This document shows, piece after piece, positions 33,258 to 40,616 of a DNA stretch of 64,000 nt. The notes under the pieces are model-generated. The model was given only the letters and a program-made list of their open reading frames with translations. It was not told the DNA's origin and searched no databases. Source of the stretch: Bradyrhizobium sp. ISRA430 (GTDB taxonomy: Bacteria > Pseudomonadota > Alphaproteobacteria > Rhizobiales > Xanthobacteraceae); assembly GCF_029909975.1 (NCBI RefSeq), contig NZ_CP094516.1, positions 4,774,001 through 4,838,000 on the forward strand, read 5' to 3'. Numbering within the stretch: position 1 is the stretch's first letter; every line of letters starts with the position of its first letter. The translations under genes were made by a program, and so were the position numbers.

Positions 33258-34366
33258 CAATCGATTCCGTACAGCTTCCGCGCATTGCCCAGATAGAACG
33301 CCTCGCGATTGGCATCGCTCACCCCCGGCGGCAGCACACGCGAGGGCTCGTCATAATCCCAGTGCGGATAGTCGGTGGCGAACAGGAGCCGGTCCCAGCC
33401 GATCCACTTGATGACGTCGAACAGATCCTCGCGCCGCTCCGGATCCTCCATCGGCTGCGTGGTCCACCACACCTGTTCGCGGATATATTCCGATGGCGGC
33501 CGCTTCACATGCGGCACCTCGCTGCGCAGTCGCTGCCAGGCCTTGTCGAGCCGCCAGGCGAGCGACGGCGCCCAGCCGAAACCGGCCTCGATCATCACCA
33601 TCTTCAACTTCGGGAAGCGCTCGAACACGCCCTCCAGCACGAGGCTCGCAAGTGCCGATTGCTGGCACTGCGAATGGCCCACCATCTCCTCGATGTAGTA
33701 ACTCGGCCAGCCCGAAGGCGTGATCGGGTTGCCGCCGAAGCCGAAGGCGTGGACGCCGACGGGTAGGCCGGCCTCTTCCGCAGCCTGGTAGATCGGCCAG
33801 TATCGGCGCTGGCCGAGCGGCTCGACATTGCGGCTGAGCAGCAGCACCTGGACGAAGTTCTTGTCACCCGCGCGCTCGCGGATTTCGGCAGCGGCCGACA
33901 GGCCGTCCTCATTGCCGACGACGATCGAGGCCTTCAGCCGCTTGTCCTTGCTGGTCCATTTGTCGATCTGCCAGTCGTTGATCGCCGAGCACAGAGCGGC
34001 CGAGAGCTCGTGATTGCGGATGCCCTGTCCGGCGTTGAGCGGATTGAGCACCCCGAGCTGCACGTTGTTGGGATCGAGATGCTGCGTCTGCATGAAGGAG
34101 AGCGAGGAACCTTGCGGCCCGCCCTCTGGCGGATAGGCGTCGCGGCGCGAAGCGTTGGGCTGGGCTTTCGGGTAGGGCGGGCCTTCCATCATGCCCTGAT
34201 AGGCATGAACGCCGTAGATCTCGAGATGATGCTGCCAGCGTTTGGCGAGGTAGGGATAGAGTTCGGTCCGGGTCGCGCGCGCCGGGTGGATGTCGCAGTC
34301 CGCGATCGCGGTTTTGGCGGTCAGGGGGGAAGCGGCTTCGGAGCTCTCGCGGAACTGGATATTCAT
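33257..34366 (-). CDS. Amidohydrolase_2 (ACMSD-like) metalloenzyme
   Basis: A 369-residue TIM-barrel metal hydrolase/decarboxylase of the ACMSD-related family. The first metal motif is CDIHPA (D25-x-H27), a histidine follows in LPVGVHAFG, and the barrel-end aspartate is in FATDYPHWDYDEP. Relatives decarboxylate or hydrolyse aromatic-ring fission products and similar acids. GGAGGCAAG precedes ATG 34366. It stands 23 bp after a paralogous gene and is coupled to the Rieske ferredoxin, suggesting a catabolic operon for one compound. Confidence 0.85.
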   Translation of the reverse strand: MNIQFRESSEAASPLTAKTAIADCDIHPARATRTELYPYLAKRWQHHLEIYGVHAYQGMMEGPPYPKAQPNASRRDAYPPEGGPQGSSLSFMQTQHLDPNNVQLGVLNPLNAGQGIRNHELSAALCSAINDWQIDKWTSKDKRLKASIVVGNEDGLSAAAEIRERAGDKNFVQVLLLSRNVEPLGQRRYWPIYQAAEEAGLPVGVHAFGFGGNPITPSGWPSYYIEEMVGHSQCQQSALASLVLEGVFERFPKLKMVMIEAGFGWAPSLAWRLDKAWQRLRSEVPHVKRPPSEYIREQVWWTTQPMEDPERREDLFDVIKWIGWDRLLFATDYPHWDYDEPSRVLPPGVSDANREAFYLGNARKLYGID

Positions 34367-34389
34367 CGCCTTGCCTCCTTTGGCAGCGG

Positions 34390-35448
34390 CTAAGTCAGGC
34401 GGGGATAGGTTGCATGCGGATTGTCGATCATGATCTTGCGCACGAGATCGGGGGACAGACCTTCGGGCAGCGCAGCCTGGCCGTCGAACTGCCAGTGCGG
34501 ATAGTCCGTGGAGAATAGGACCAATTCGTCGGACTGCATATGATCAAACAGGCGAATTAATGTCGCCGGCTCTGGCGGCGCGTCAAATGGCTGTAACGAA
34601 AAGCGGATGTTGCTGCGCACAATTTCCAGCGGCGCGCGATCGACCCAGGGCGTCTCCATCCGTACGCCGCGCCAGAACTTGTGCAGGCGCCAGAGATAGG
34701 GCGGCAGCCAGGAGACGCCGGATTCCAGCATCACCATCTTCAGCCGGGGATGTCGGGCGAACACGCCTTCGACGATCAGGCTGGTGAGCTGGGCCTGGAA
34801 CGCTTGGGCCTGACCGACATAATCCTCGATGTGATAGGAACCCCACCCGACCGCGGTCGGCGGATTGTGATAGGCGGAACCGGCGTGGACGCCGATGGGA
34901 AGGTCCAGCCGCTCCGCCGCCTCATATATCGGCCATAGCGCGCGCTTTCCCAGCGGCACGTCGCCCATCACCAGCATCAACACCTGCACGAAGCGCCGGT
35001 CCTGCGCGCAGCGCTCGATCTCGGCGACGGACTTCTCGACGCTTTGCGTCGGGATGACGATCGAGCCGCGCAGCCGCTTGTCGCGATCGAGCCACTCCTT
35101 CGCCAGCCAGTCGTTCAGCGCGCGGCAGAAGGCGGCTTGCATGTCCTCGGAAAACACCATCTGCACGCCGTAGAGCGGATTGCAGATGGCGTGGCTGACC
35201 TCGAAGGGATCGAGCACATGGCGCTGCATGTCCTCGAGACTTGAGCCGGGCTTGCCGGTTTCGGGACGCCAGTCGTCGCGCGCCGTGATCGGCGAGTTCT
35301 GCGGATAGGATTGCGAGACGAGGTCGACCATGCCGCGCGTCGTCACCTGGTCGCGCCAGTAGTCGTTCAGATAGGGCAACAGGCTCGTCAGATGCGGCAC
35401 CGCCGGGTGCACGTCGCAATCCACACCGCCGGCGATCAGGGACGTCAT
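34390..35448 (-). CDS. Amidohydrolase_2 (ACMSD-like) metalloenzyme, paralogue
   Basis: A 352-residue homologue of the downstream amidohydrolase, with CDVHPA (D12-x-H14), LPIGVHAGSAYH and FSTDYPHWQFDG as metal and active-site motifs. The two share the order of motifs and the middle part (ALNDWLAKEWLDRDKRLRGS against AINDWQIDKWTSKDKRLKAS) but differ enough to have distinct substrates or to form a heteromer. It is the first gene of the three-gene minus-strand unit; GAGGAGACG precedes ATG 35448. The CinA-like gene diverges from it. Confidence 0.85.
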   Translation of the reverse strand: MTSLIAGGVDCDVHPAVPHLTSLLPYLNDYWRDQVTTRGMVDLVSQSYPQNSPITARDDWRPETGKPGSSLEDMQRHVLDPFEVSHAICNPLYGVQMVFSEDMQAAFCRALNDWLAKEWLDRDKRLRGSIVIPTQSVEKSVAEIERCAQDRRFVQVLMLVMGDVPLGKRALWPIYEAAERLDLPIGVHAGSAYHNPPTAVGWGSYHIEDYVGQAQAFQAQLTSLIVEGVFARHPRLKMVMLESGVSWLPPYLWRLHKFWRGVRMETPWVDRAPLEIVRSNIRFSLQPFDAPPEPATLIRLFDHMQSDELVLFSTDYPHWQFDGQAALPEGLSPDLVRKIMIDNPHATYPRLT

Positions 35449-35603
35449 GACGTCTCCTCTTCACGTTTCCTCTTCTCGCAGCGCTACTGCCGCGCCGTCC
35501 TGCGTCCGCCATTCAAGCAGGCCTGTTCGGCCCCTGCAACTCGGCCAAGGCCGCTGTCATATGCTAGGAAGGCGCAGCTCGGTTGCGGAGATGAGGTGCA
35601 GGA

Positions 35604-36086
35604 ATGAAGGAGCTCATTGGCATTGCGGAACAGGTCGCCGCAAAACTGATCGCACGCAAACAGACCATTGCGGTGGCGGAATCCTCGACCGGCGGTCTGA
35701 TCTCGGCAAGCCTGCTCGCGGTGCCGGGCGCATCGGCCTATTTCCTCGGCGGCGCCGTGGTCTACACGCGCGATGCGCGGCGCGTCCTGATGGATATTTC
35801 GGACGACGGCATGAAAGGCTTTCGGTCGGCCTCGGAGCCTTACGCAAAGCTCCTCGCCGAGCAAATGCGCAGCCGCTTCGGCTGCGACTGGGGCCTATCG
35901 GAGACCGGCGCCTCCGGCCCGACCGGCAACCGCTACGGCGATGCCGCCGGCCATAGCTGCATGGCGGTTGCGGGCCCTGCGGCGGAGGTGATGACCCTCG
36001 AAACAGGCAACAACGACCGCTTCGTCAACATGCAAACGTTCGCGGCGACGGCGTTGAAGTTGCTGCTGAAGAATTTGGAGCGGTGA
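35604..36086 (+). CDS. CinA C-terminal-like nicotinamide-nucleotide amidohydrolase
   Basis: A 160-residue cytoplasmic enzyme equivalent to the C-terminal domain of CinA (PncC type), which deamidates nicotinamide mononucleotide in the pyridine nucleotide cycle. AVAESSTGGLISASLLAVPG near the N-terminus, GGAVVYT and TGASGPTGNRYG are the family signatures. The last motif differs slightly from the usual GxAGP, and the C-terminal part is short, so activity is likely but not certain. ATG 35604 follows GGTGCAGGA. It seems to be a single-gene unit. Confidence 0.85.
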   Translation: MKELIGIAEQVAAKLIARKQTIAVAESSTGGLISASLLAVPGASAYFLGGAVVYTRDARRVLMDISDDGMKGFRSASEPYAKLLAEQMRSRFGCDWGLSETGASGPTGNRYGDAAGHSCMAVAGPAAEVMTLETGNNDRFVNMQTFAATALKLLLKNLER

Positions 36087-36134
36087 TCGCATCGCCACTC
36101 TGGTAAATCGACACGACATCACCCCAGATCGCGC

Positions 36135-36306
36135 TGTCATGCCCCGGCTTGCCGCCTTCGCTAAAGCTTCGGCGGCCGAGCACCCTCGTGGCCCGGCGTA
36201 GCCTTGGCGGAGCTGGGACCGGGGCATTTAGTACGCCGCGGCCTATCGATTCAATCACAACCGTCTCTGGAATACTGGATCGCCCGGTCAAGCCGGGCGA
36301 TGACAG
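36135..36306. repeat. Extended palindromic repeat (TGTCATGCCCCGGCTT type)
   Basis: A longer member of the family at 22045 and 24282. The outer ends GCTGTCATGCCC and GGGCGATGACAGC face each other, ACTGGATCGCCCGGTCAAGC is shared, and a 60-base segment with a second hairpin (GCTTCGGCGGCC...) is inserted in the left part. Confidence 0.7.
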
Positions 36307-36378
36307 CGGAGAGTGAGGTGCGTCCATCCTCGATGTCGTTTTGGCTTTCACTAGGACGACGTTGGGAAGGCCTTGCGC

Positions 36379-36654
36379 CTACCTCCCCAAATGCCGCATG
36401 AAAATCCGCACCACATAACCCTTGAACCGCGGCGCCTCGTCGTAGAGATCTGACGCGATCCGTTCGATGGTCTCACGCAAGGACAGGAACTGCGCCTGGC
36501 GGGCGCTGCTTTCGGTGCCCTGCATGCCCGCAAGCTCATCCATGGCGGCATCGCTGATTTGACACTGCACGACGTCGCCGTCGTTTAGCATGGTGAAACG
36601 AAAAGCCAGCCGTTCCAGATCATGGCCCACGATCTTGTCGCGCGTCAGCGGCAT
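36379..36654 (-). CDS. DUF1488 family protein
   Basis: A 91-residue protein matching the DUF1488 pattern: an N-terminal beta part with RLAFRFTMLNDGDVVQCQIS, the DAAMDELAG helix, then a C-terminal helix around FLSLRETIERIASDLYDE. Function unknown. Start at ATG 36654; the only purine-rich stretch that could bind the ribosome (GGGACAA) lies inside the perfect hairpin at 36658-36689, so the start may be translationally masked. It is isolated from neighbours. Confidence 0.75.
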   Translation of the reverse strand: MPLTRDKIVGHDLERLAFRFTMLNDGDVVQCQISDAAMDELAGMQGTESSARQAQFLSLRETIERIASDLYDEAPRFKGYVVRIFMRHLGR

Positions 36655-36657
36655 CCA

Positions 36658-36689
36658 ATTGTCCCGTTCGCGCCCCCGAACGGGACAAT
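36658..36689 (-). promoter_or_regulatory. Perfect hairpin at the DUF1488 start
   Basis: ATTGTCCCGTTCG and CGAACGGGACAAT are exact complements (13 bp) around a 6-base GC loop, ending three bases before the start codon. In mRNA the stem would enclose the likely ribosome site; as DNA it would be a fine operator. Confidence 0.65.
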
Positions 36690-36796
36690 GCTGAAAATCT
36701 CGGCTCTTGTCACCATGCGCGCCAAGTGAGGTGGCAGTTATGCCGAGCGCCTCGACGGGTGCGCGCCCGCACGCGGCCCCACGAGCTGGCTCACCT

Positions 36797-37423
36797 TCAA
36801 TAGACCAACGCCGTGCCGGTCGGCTTCTCCAGCGCAGCGGCCAACGATTTGTACTCCTCGCAATCCGTCCCGCAAATAGCGGCGATCCGGCTCAGATGAT
36901 ACAGCGCCTGCTCGCGATTGCCCTGCTCGAGCTGCCACAGGCCATAATACTGCCAGGTCAGCACGTGGTTCGGATCTGCTTTCAGTGCGCGCTCGTACCA
37001 GACCTGCGATTGCTTGTAGTCGCCGAGCTTGCGATAGGAGTAGCCAATGAGATTGGCGACATTCGGATGGTCGTCATGGCCGAGCGCCTTCAATTGCTCG
37101 ATCGCGGCCGCGTAGTCGTTGCGCTCATAGATCGTGTCATAGGCCACGCGGTAGCCGGCCGCGAATGCCGGATCGCCGATGCTGGACTGATTGGTGGGCT
37201 TCTTGCCCCTATGGGTTGCCTTGGTGCCGGAGCGTCGCGGATAGGTCGGTTGCGGTTGCGCTTTCTGGTCCGAATAGGCACCGGCATAGGGATCGGTGTT
37301 GCTGACGCCACCGCCGCCACCACCACCGCCGCCTCCGCCACCGCCTGCGGCAAACGTCGGCGAAGCAAGCAGCGCCGCTGCAAACGTTCCCAGCACGACG
37401 ACCCTGATCATCGCTGTGATCAT
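36797..37423 (-). CDS. Exported TPR-repeat protein with polyglycine linker
   Basis: A 208-residue exported protein. A Sec signal peptide (TAMIRVVVLGTFAAALLASP, cut near TFAAG) is followed at once by 13 consecutive glycines, then a basic, proline-rich linker and TPR-like helical repeats from about residue 90 (NVANLIGYSYRKLGDYKQSQ, then WYERALKADPNHVLTWQYYG and LYHLSRIAAICG). Likely a periplasmic protein-interaction module. CAGGAGACAG fixes ATG 37423. The poly-Gly run, encoded by GCC/ACC repeats on the plus strand, could change length by slippage. Confidence 0.82.
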   Translation of the reverse strand: MITAMIRVVVLGTFAAALLASPTFAAGGGGGGGGGGGGGVSNTDPYAGAYSDQKAQPQPTYPRRSGTKATHRGKKPTNQSSIGDPAFAAGYRVAYDTIYERNDYAAAIEQLKALGHDDHPNVANLIGYSYRKLGDYKQSQVWYERALKADPNHVLTWQYYGLWQLEQGNREQALYHLSRIAAICGTDCEEYKSLAAALEKPTGTALVY

Positions 37424-37562
37424 TTCTGTCTCCTGTTTCGATCCAAGCGGCCCCGGACGACGTGATAACCCTGCCCTCGCGGCGATATTCCGCGATGCCT
37501 GCATGCTCACGGAGACGTCAGCATCCGTACGACAGTCCTTCTGCCCTTCCGACCACGGAAGA

Positions 37563-39065
37563 CTACTGAAATGCCACCTCGGCGAAGCTGCGAAGCTTGC
37601 GCGAATGCAGTCTTTCCGATTCCTGCTGCTTGAGCCGCTCCAGCGCCTTCAGACCAATCTCGAGATGCTGGCCGACGCGGCGCCGGTAGAACTCGCTGGC
37701 CATGCCCGCAAGCTTGATCTCGCCGTGCAGCGGCTTGTCGGAGACGCAGAGCAGCGTGCCGTAGGGGACGCGGAAGCGATAACCGTTGGCCGCGATCGCC
37801 GCCGATTCCATGTCAAGCGCAACGGCGCGCGATTGCGACATGCGCCGGATCACTGCGGGTCCGCTGATTTCCCAATTGCGATTGTCAACGCTCGCCACCG
37901 TTCCCGTGCGCATCAGACGCTTGAGCTCAAACCCCTCGAGGCCCGTGACGTCACCGACCGCCTCCTCGAGCGCGACCTGCATCTCGGCCAGCGCCGGGAT
38001 CGGCACCCACAGCGGCAGCTCGCGATCGAGCACGTGGTCTTCGCGCACATAGCCGTGGGCGAGCACGTAGTCGCCGAGCCGCTGCGTATTCCGCAAGCCG
38101 GCGCAATGGCCGAGCATGAGCCAGGCATGCGGACGCAGCACCGCGACGTGGTCGGTGACGTTCCGCGCATTGGACGGGCCTGTCCCGATGTTGATCAGCG
38201 TGATGCCGCGATAGTCGGGCGCGACGAGATGGAAGGCCGGCATCTGTGGCGTGCGCTCGGGCGCAACTCCGGTCGTTCCGCCGCCATTGCGCGTGATCAC
38301 GTTGCCGGGCGCGACGAAGGCCTCAAGGCCGGCCTCGCCGGACTGGAGGCGCTGCTCACAAAACTGCGCGAAGGCGTCGACATAGAACTGATAGTTCGTG
38401 AAGATCACGAAGTTCTGGAAATACTCGGGATCGGTGCCGGTGTAGTGATAGAGCCGTCGCAGCGAGTAATCGACGCGAGCCGCCCGGAACAGGGAGAGCG
38501 GTTCGGGCGCCCCTGGCTGTAGCTCGAACGTGCCGTCGGCGATCGCATCGTCCATGGCGGCGAGATCCGGCACGTCGAACATGTCGCGCAGCGATCGCAT
38601 GACAGGGAACGTCTCGCCGCTGGCGATGGCGGCTTCGATATTGATGTCGCGGCGATAGGCGAAGTGGATCGGGATCGGCTCGCTGGACTCGCCGATCTCC
38701 ACGGGCACGCCATGGTTCTGGATCAAGAGCCCGATCTGCTCGGTCAGATAGCGCCGGAACAGGTCGGGCCGCGTCACGCTGGTCTCATGCACGCCCGGTC
38801 CCGCGACAAAGCCGTAAGACAGACGCGAATCCAGCCGTGCATGCGTCGCGGTGGTGACACGAACGAACGGGTAGTAGGCGCGCGCGTGCGTCGTGATCGT
38901 CTCGCCGTTGACATAGGCCTCGAACCGGTCGCGCAAGAATTTCGTGTTGCGTTCGTAGATCTCTTCGAGGCGGGCGACGGCGGCGTCCGCATCGTTGAAG
39001 GATTCGCTGGCGATGGACGGCGGGGATTGGATGGGAATGGGATGCATGTTGGCGCCAAGTTTCAT
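37563..39065 (-). CDS. amn: AMP nucleosidase
   Basis: A 500-residue enzyme that hydrolyses AMP to adenine and ribose 5-phosphate (purine salvage and energy-charge control). The N-terminal AMN domain (about 20-190) is followed by the nucleoside-phosphorylase-fold domain: GITLINIGTGPSNARN for the phosphate site, HAWLMLGHCAGLRN, and ALDMESAAIAANGYRFRVPY with the catalytic acidic residues, then LLCVSDKPLHGEIK. Length and order match bacterial Amn. ATG 39065 is used, but ATG 39047 (MHPIPI) is equally possible because neither has a clear ribosome site. Confidence 0.92.
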   Translation of the reverse strand: MKLGANMHPIPIQSPPSIASESFNDADAAVARLEEIYERNTKFLRDRFEAYVNGETITTHARAYYPFVRVTTATHARLDSRLSYGFVAGPGVHETSVTRPDLFRRYLTEQIGLLIQNHGVPVEIGESSEPIPIHFAYRRDINIEAAIASGETFPVMRSLRDMFDVPDLAAMDDAIADGTFELQPGAPEPLSLFRAARVDYSLRRLYHYTGTDPEYFQNFVIFTNYQFYVDAFAQFCEQRLQSGEAGLEAFVAPGNVITRNGGGTTGVAPERTPQMPAFHLVAPDYRGITLINIGTGPSNARNVTDHVAVLRPHAWLMLGHCAGLRNTQRLGDYVLAHGYVREDHVLDRELPLWVPIPALAEMQVALEEAVGDVTGLEGFELKRLMRTGTVASVDNRNWEISGPAVIRRMSQSRAVALDMESAAIAANGYRFRVPYGTLLCVSDKPLHGEIKLAGMASEFYRRRVGQHLEIGLKALERLKQQESERLHSRKLRSFAEVAFQ

Positions 39066-39110
39066 TGAAGAGCCGCTTGGCGTCGGAGTATAGCAAGAAT
39101 AAAGCCGCGC

Positions 39111-39190
39111 CGTCATTGCGAGCGCAGCGAAGCAATCCAGAATCTCTCCGCGGAGACAGACTGGATTGCTTCGCTGCGCTCGCCATGACG
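39111..39190. repeat. Palindromic repeat (GTCATTGCGAGCGCAGCGAA type)
   Basis: CGTCATTGCGAGCGCAGCGA with AGCAATCCAG is mirrored by CTGGATTGCTTCGCTGCGCT and CGCCATGACG. Same family as 7448 and 23741. Confidence 0.8.
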
Positions 39191-39281
39191 AGTGGAAAGC
39201 CGTGATTGCCGCCGGGACGGTCGGTGGATACGGCGCTGCGCGCCCTTGCCTACCCTACGAGATCGGAAATGACGCTGCGCG

Positions 39282-40616
39282 TCACTTCTCTCGGAAGGCG
39301 CGCATGAGCTGGTCGTGCAGCGGCTTCATCAGGTAGGACAGCATGGTGCGGTCGCCGGTCTGGACGAAGGCCTCGACCGGCATGCCGGGAATCAGCTTGA
39401 CGTCGCCGAGGCGGGCGATCTCTTCCGGCGGCATCGAGACGCGGATGGTGTAGTAGCTCTGGCCGGTGCGCTGGTCGGTGGTGACGTCGGGCGAGACGCG
39501 GCTGACGAGGCCGTTGAGCTCGGGCGTGGTGCGCTGGTTGAAGGCGGAGAGGCGCAGCAGCGTCTTCTGGCCGATCTGGAGCTTGTCGATGTCGACCGGA
39601 TTGACCTTGGCCTCGACCTGGAGATCGTCGGACTGGGGCACGATCAGCATCAGGGTATCGCCCGCGGTGACGACGCCGCCAACCGTATGCACGGTCGATT
39701 GCAGCACCATGCCGTCCTGCGGCGCGCGGATGTCAACGCGGCGGAGCTGGTCCTCGGCGGTGACCTTGCGCTCGATCAACTCGCCGATCTTGTCGTTGGT
39801 CTCGCGCAGATCCTTGGAGACCTCACTCACCATGTCCTTGTCGACCTGGATGATCTGGAGCTCGGTCTCGGTGATCTTGCCCTTGGCCTGCGCCCGCGAG
39901 GCGATGTATTGCGCGCGCTCGCCGTTGAGGCGGGCGGAGTCGCGCTCGAGCGTGGTGAGGCGCGAGAGCTGCACCAGATGCTTGTCGTAGAGATCGCGGA
40001 CGCCGGTGAGCTCCTGCTGCACCAGGGCGATTTCCCTGTCCTTGGCCTTTTCCTGGGCGGAGAGACCTTCGATCTCCTCATTGAGCTGCTGGATGCGCTC
40101 GCGAAGCTGCGCCTTCTGGCCGGCACGGCCGTTGACGCGAACGTCAAACAGCTTGCTTTCACTGGCGATCAGCGTTCTGACGTCGGGATCGGCGACGCGA
40201 TCGAGCAGCGACTGCGGGAACTGGATCTGGTCGAGGCCGCGCTGCTCGGCCTGGAGCCGCGCCGCGCGCGCCTGTGCGGCGTCGAGATTCTTGGTAACGA
40301 TGGCAAGGTTCGCCTTGGTGACGGTATCGTCGAGCCGCACTACGATGTCGCCGGCTTTGACCACGTCGCCATCGCGGGCGCGCACCTCGCCGACAACCCC
40401 GCCGGTCGGGTGCTGTACCTTCTTGACGTTGGATTCGACGACGATCTGCCCGGGCGCGATCAGCGCACCCGAAATCAGCATCGTGGATGCCCAGCCGCCC
40501 AGCCCAACGGCCAGAATCAGCATGATCGACAGCCCGAGGATCAGGTGAAACCTGATCGAATGCCGCACGCCCTGCTTCGCGCCGGGCTTCGTGCCGCCAA
40601 TCGTCATCGTACTCAT
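39282..40616 (-). CDS. Type I secretion membrane-fusion protein (HlyD/PrsE-like)
   Basis: A 444-residue periplasmic adaptor of a type I secretion system. There is one N-terminal transmembrane helix (about 27-50), a beta/lipoyl part (RDGDVVKAGDIVVRLDDT), a long coiled coil (roughly 95-280, rich in Glu/Lys/Gln) and the HlyD beta-barrel domain (VDIRAPQDGMVLQSTVHTVG, then MPPEEIARLGDVKLIPGMPV). It bridges the ABC exporter and an outer-membrane TolC protein; no TolC gene is nearby. It overlaps the exporter gene by 4 bases (ATGA), so they are translated together. The 1485-residue protein at 54966 is a plausible cargo. Confidence 0.92.
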   Translation of the reverse strand: MSTMTIGGTKPGAKQGVRHSIRFHLILGLSIMLILAVGLGGWASTMLISGALIAPGQIVVESNVKKVQHPTGGVVGEVRARDGDVVKAGDIVVRLDDTVTKANLAIVTKNLDAAQARAARLQAEQRGLDQIQFPQSLLDRVADPDVRTLIASESKLFDVRVNGRAGQKAQLRERIQQLNEEIEGLSAQEKAKDREIALVQQELTGVRDLYDKHLVQLSRLTTLERDSARLNGERAQYIASRAQAKGKITETELQIIQVDKDMVSEVSKDLRETNDKIGELIERKVTAEDQLRRVDIRAPQDGMVLQSTVHTVGGVVTAGDTLMLIVPQSDDLQVEAKVNPVDIDKLQIGQKTLLRLSAFNQRTTPELNGLVSRVSPDVTTDQRTGQSYYTIRVSMPPEEIARLGDVKLIPGMPVEAFVQTGDRTMLSYLMKPLHDQLMRAFREK

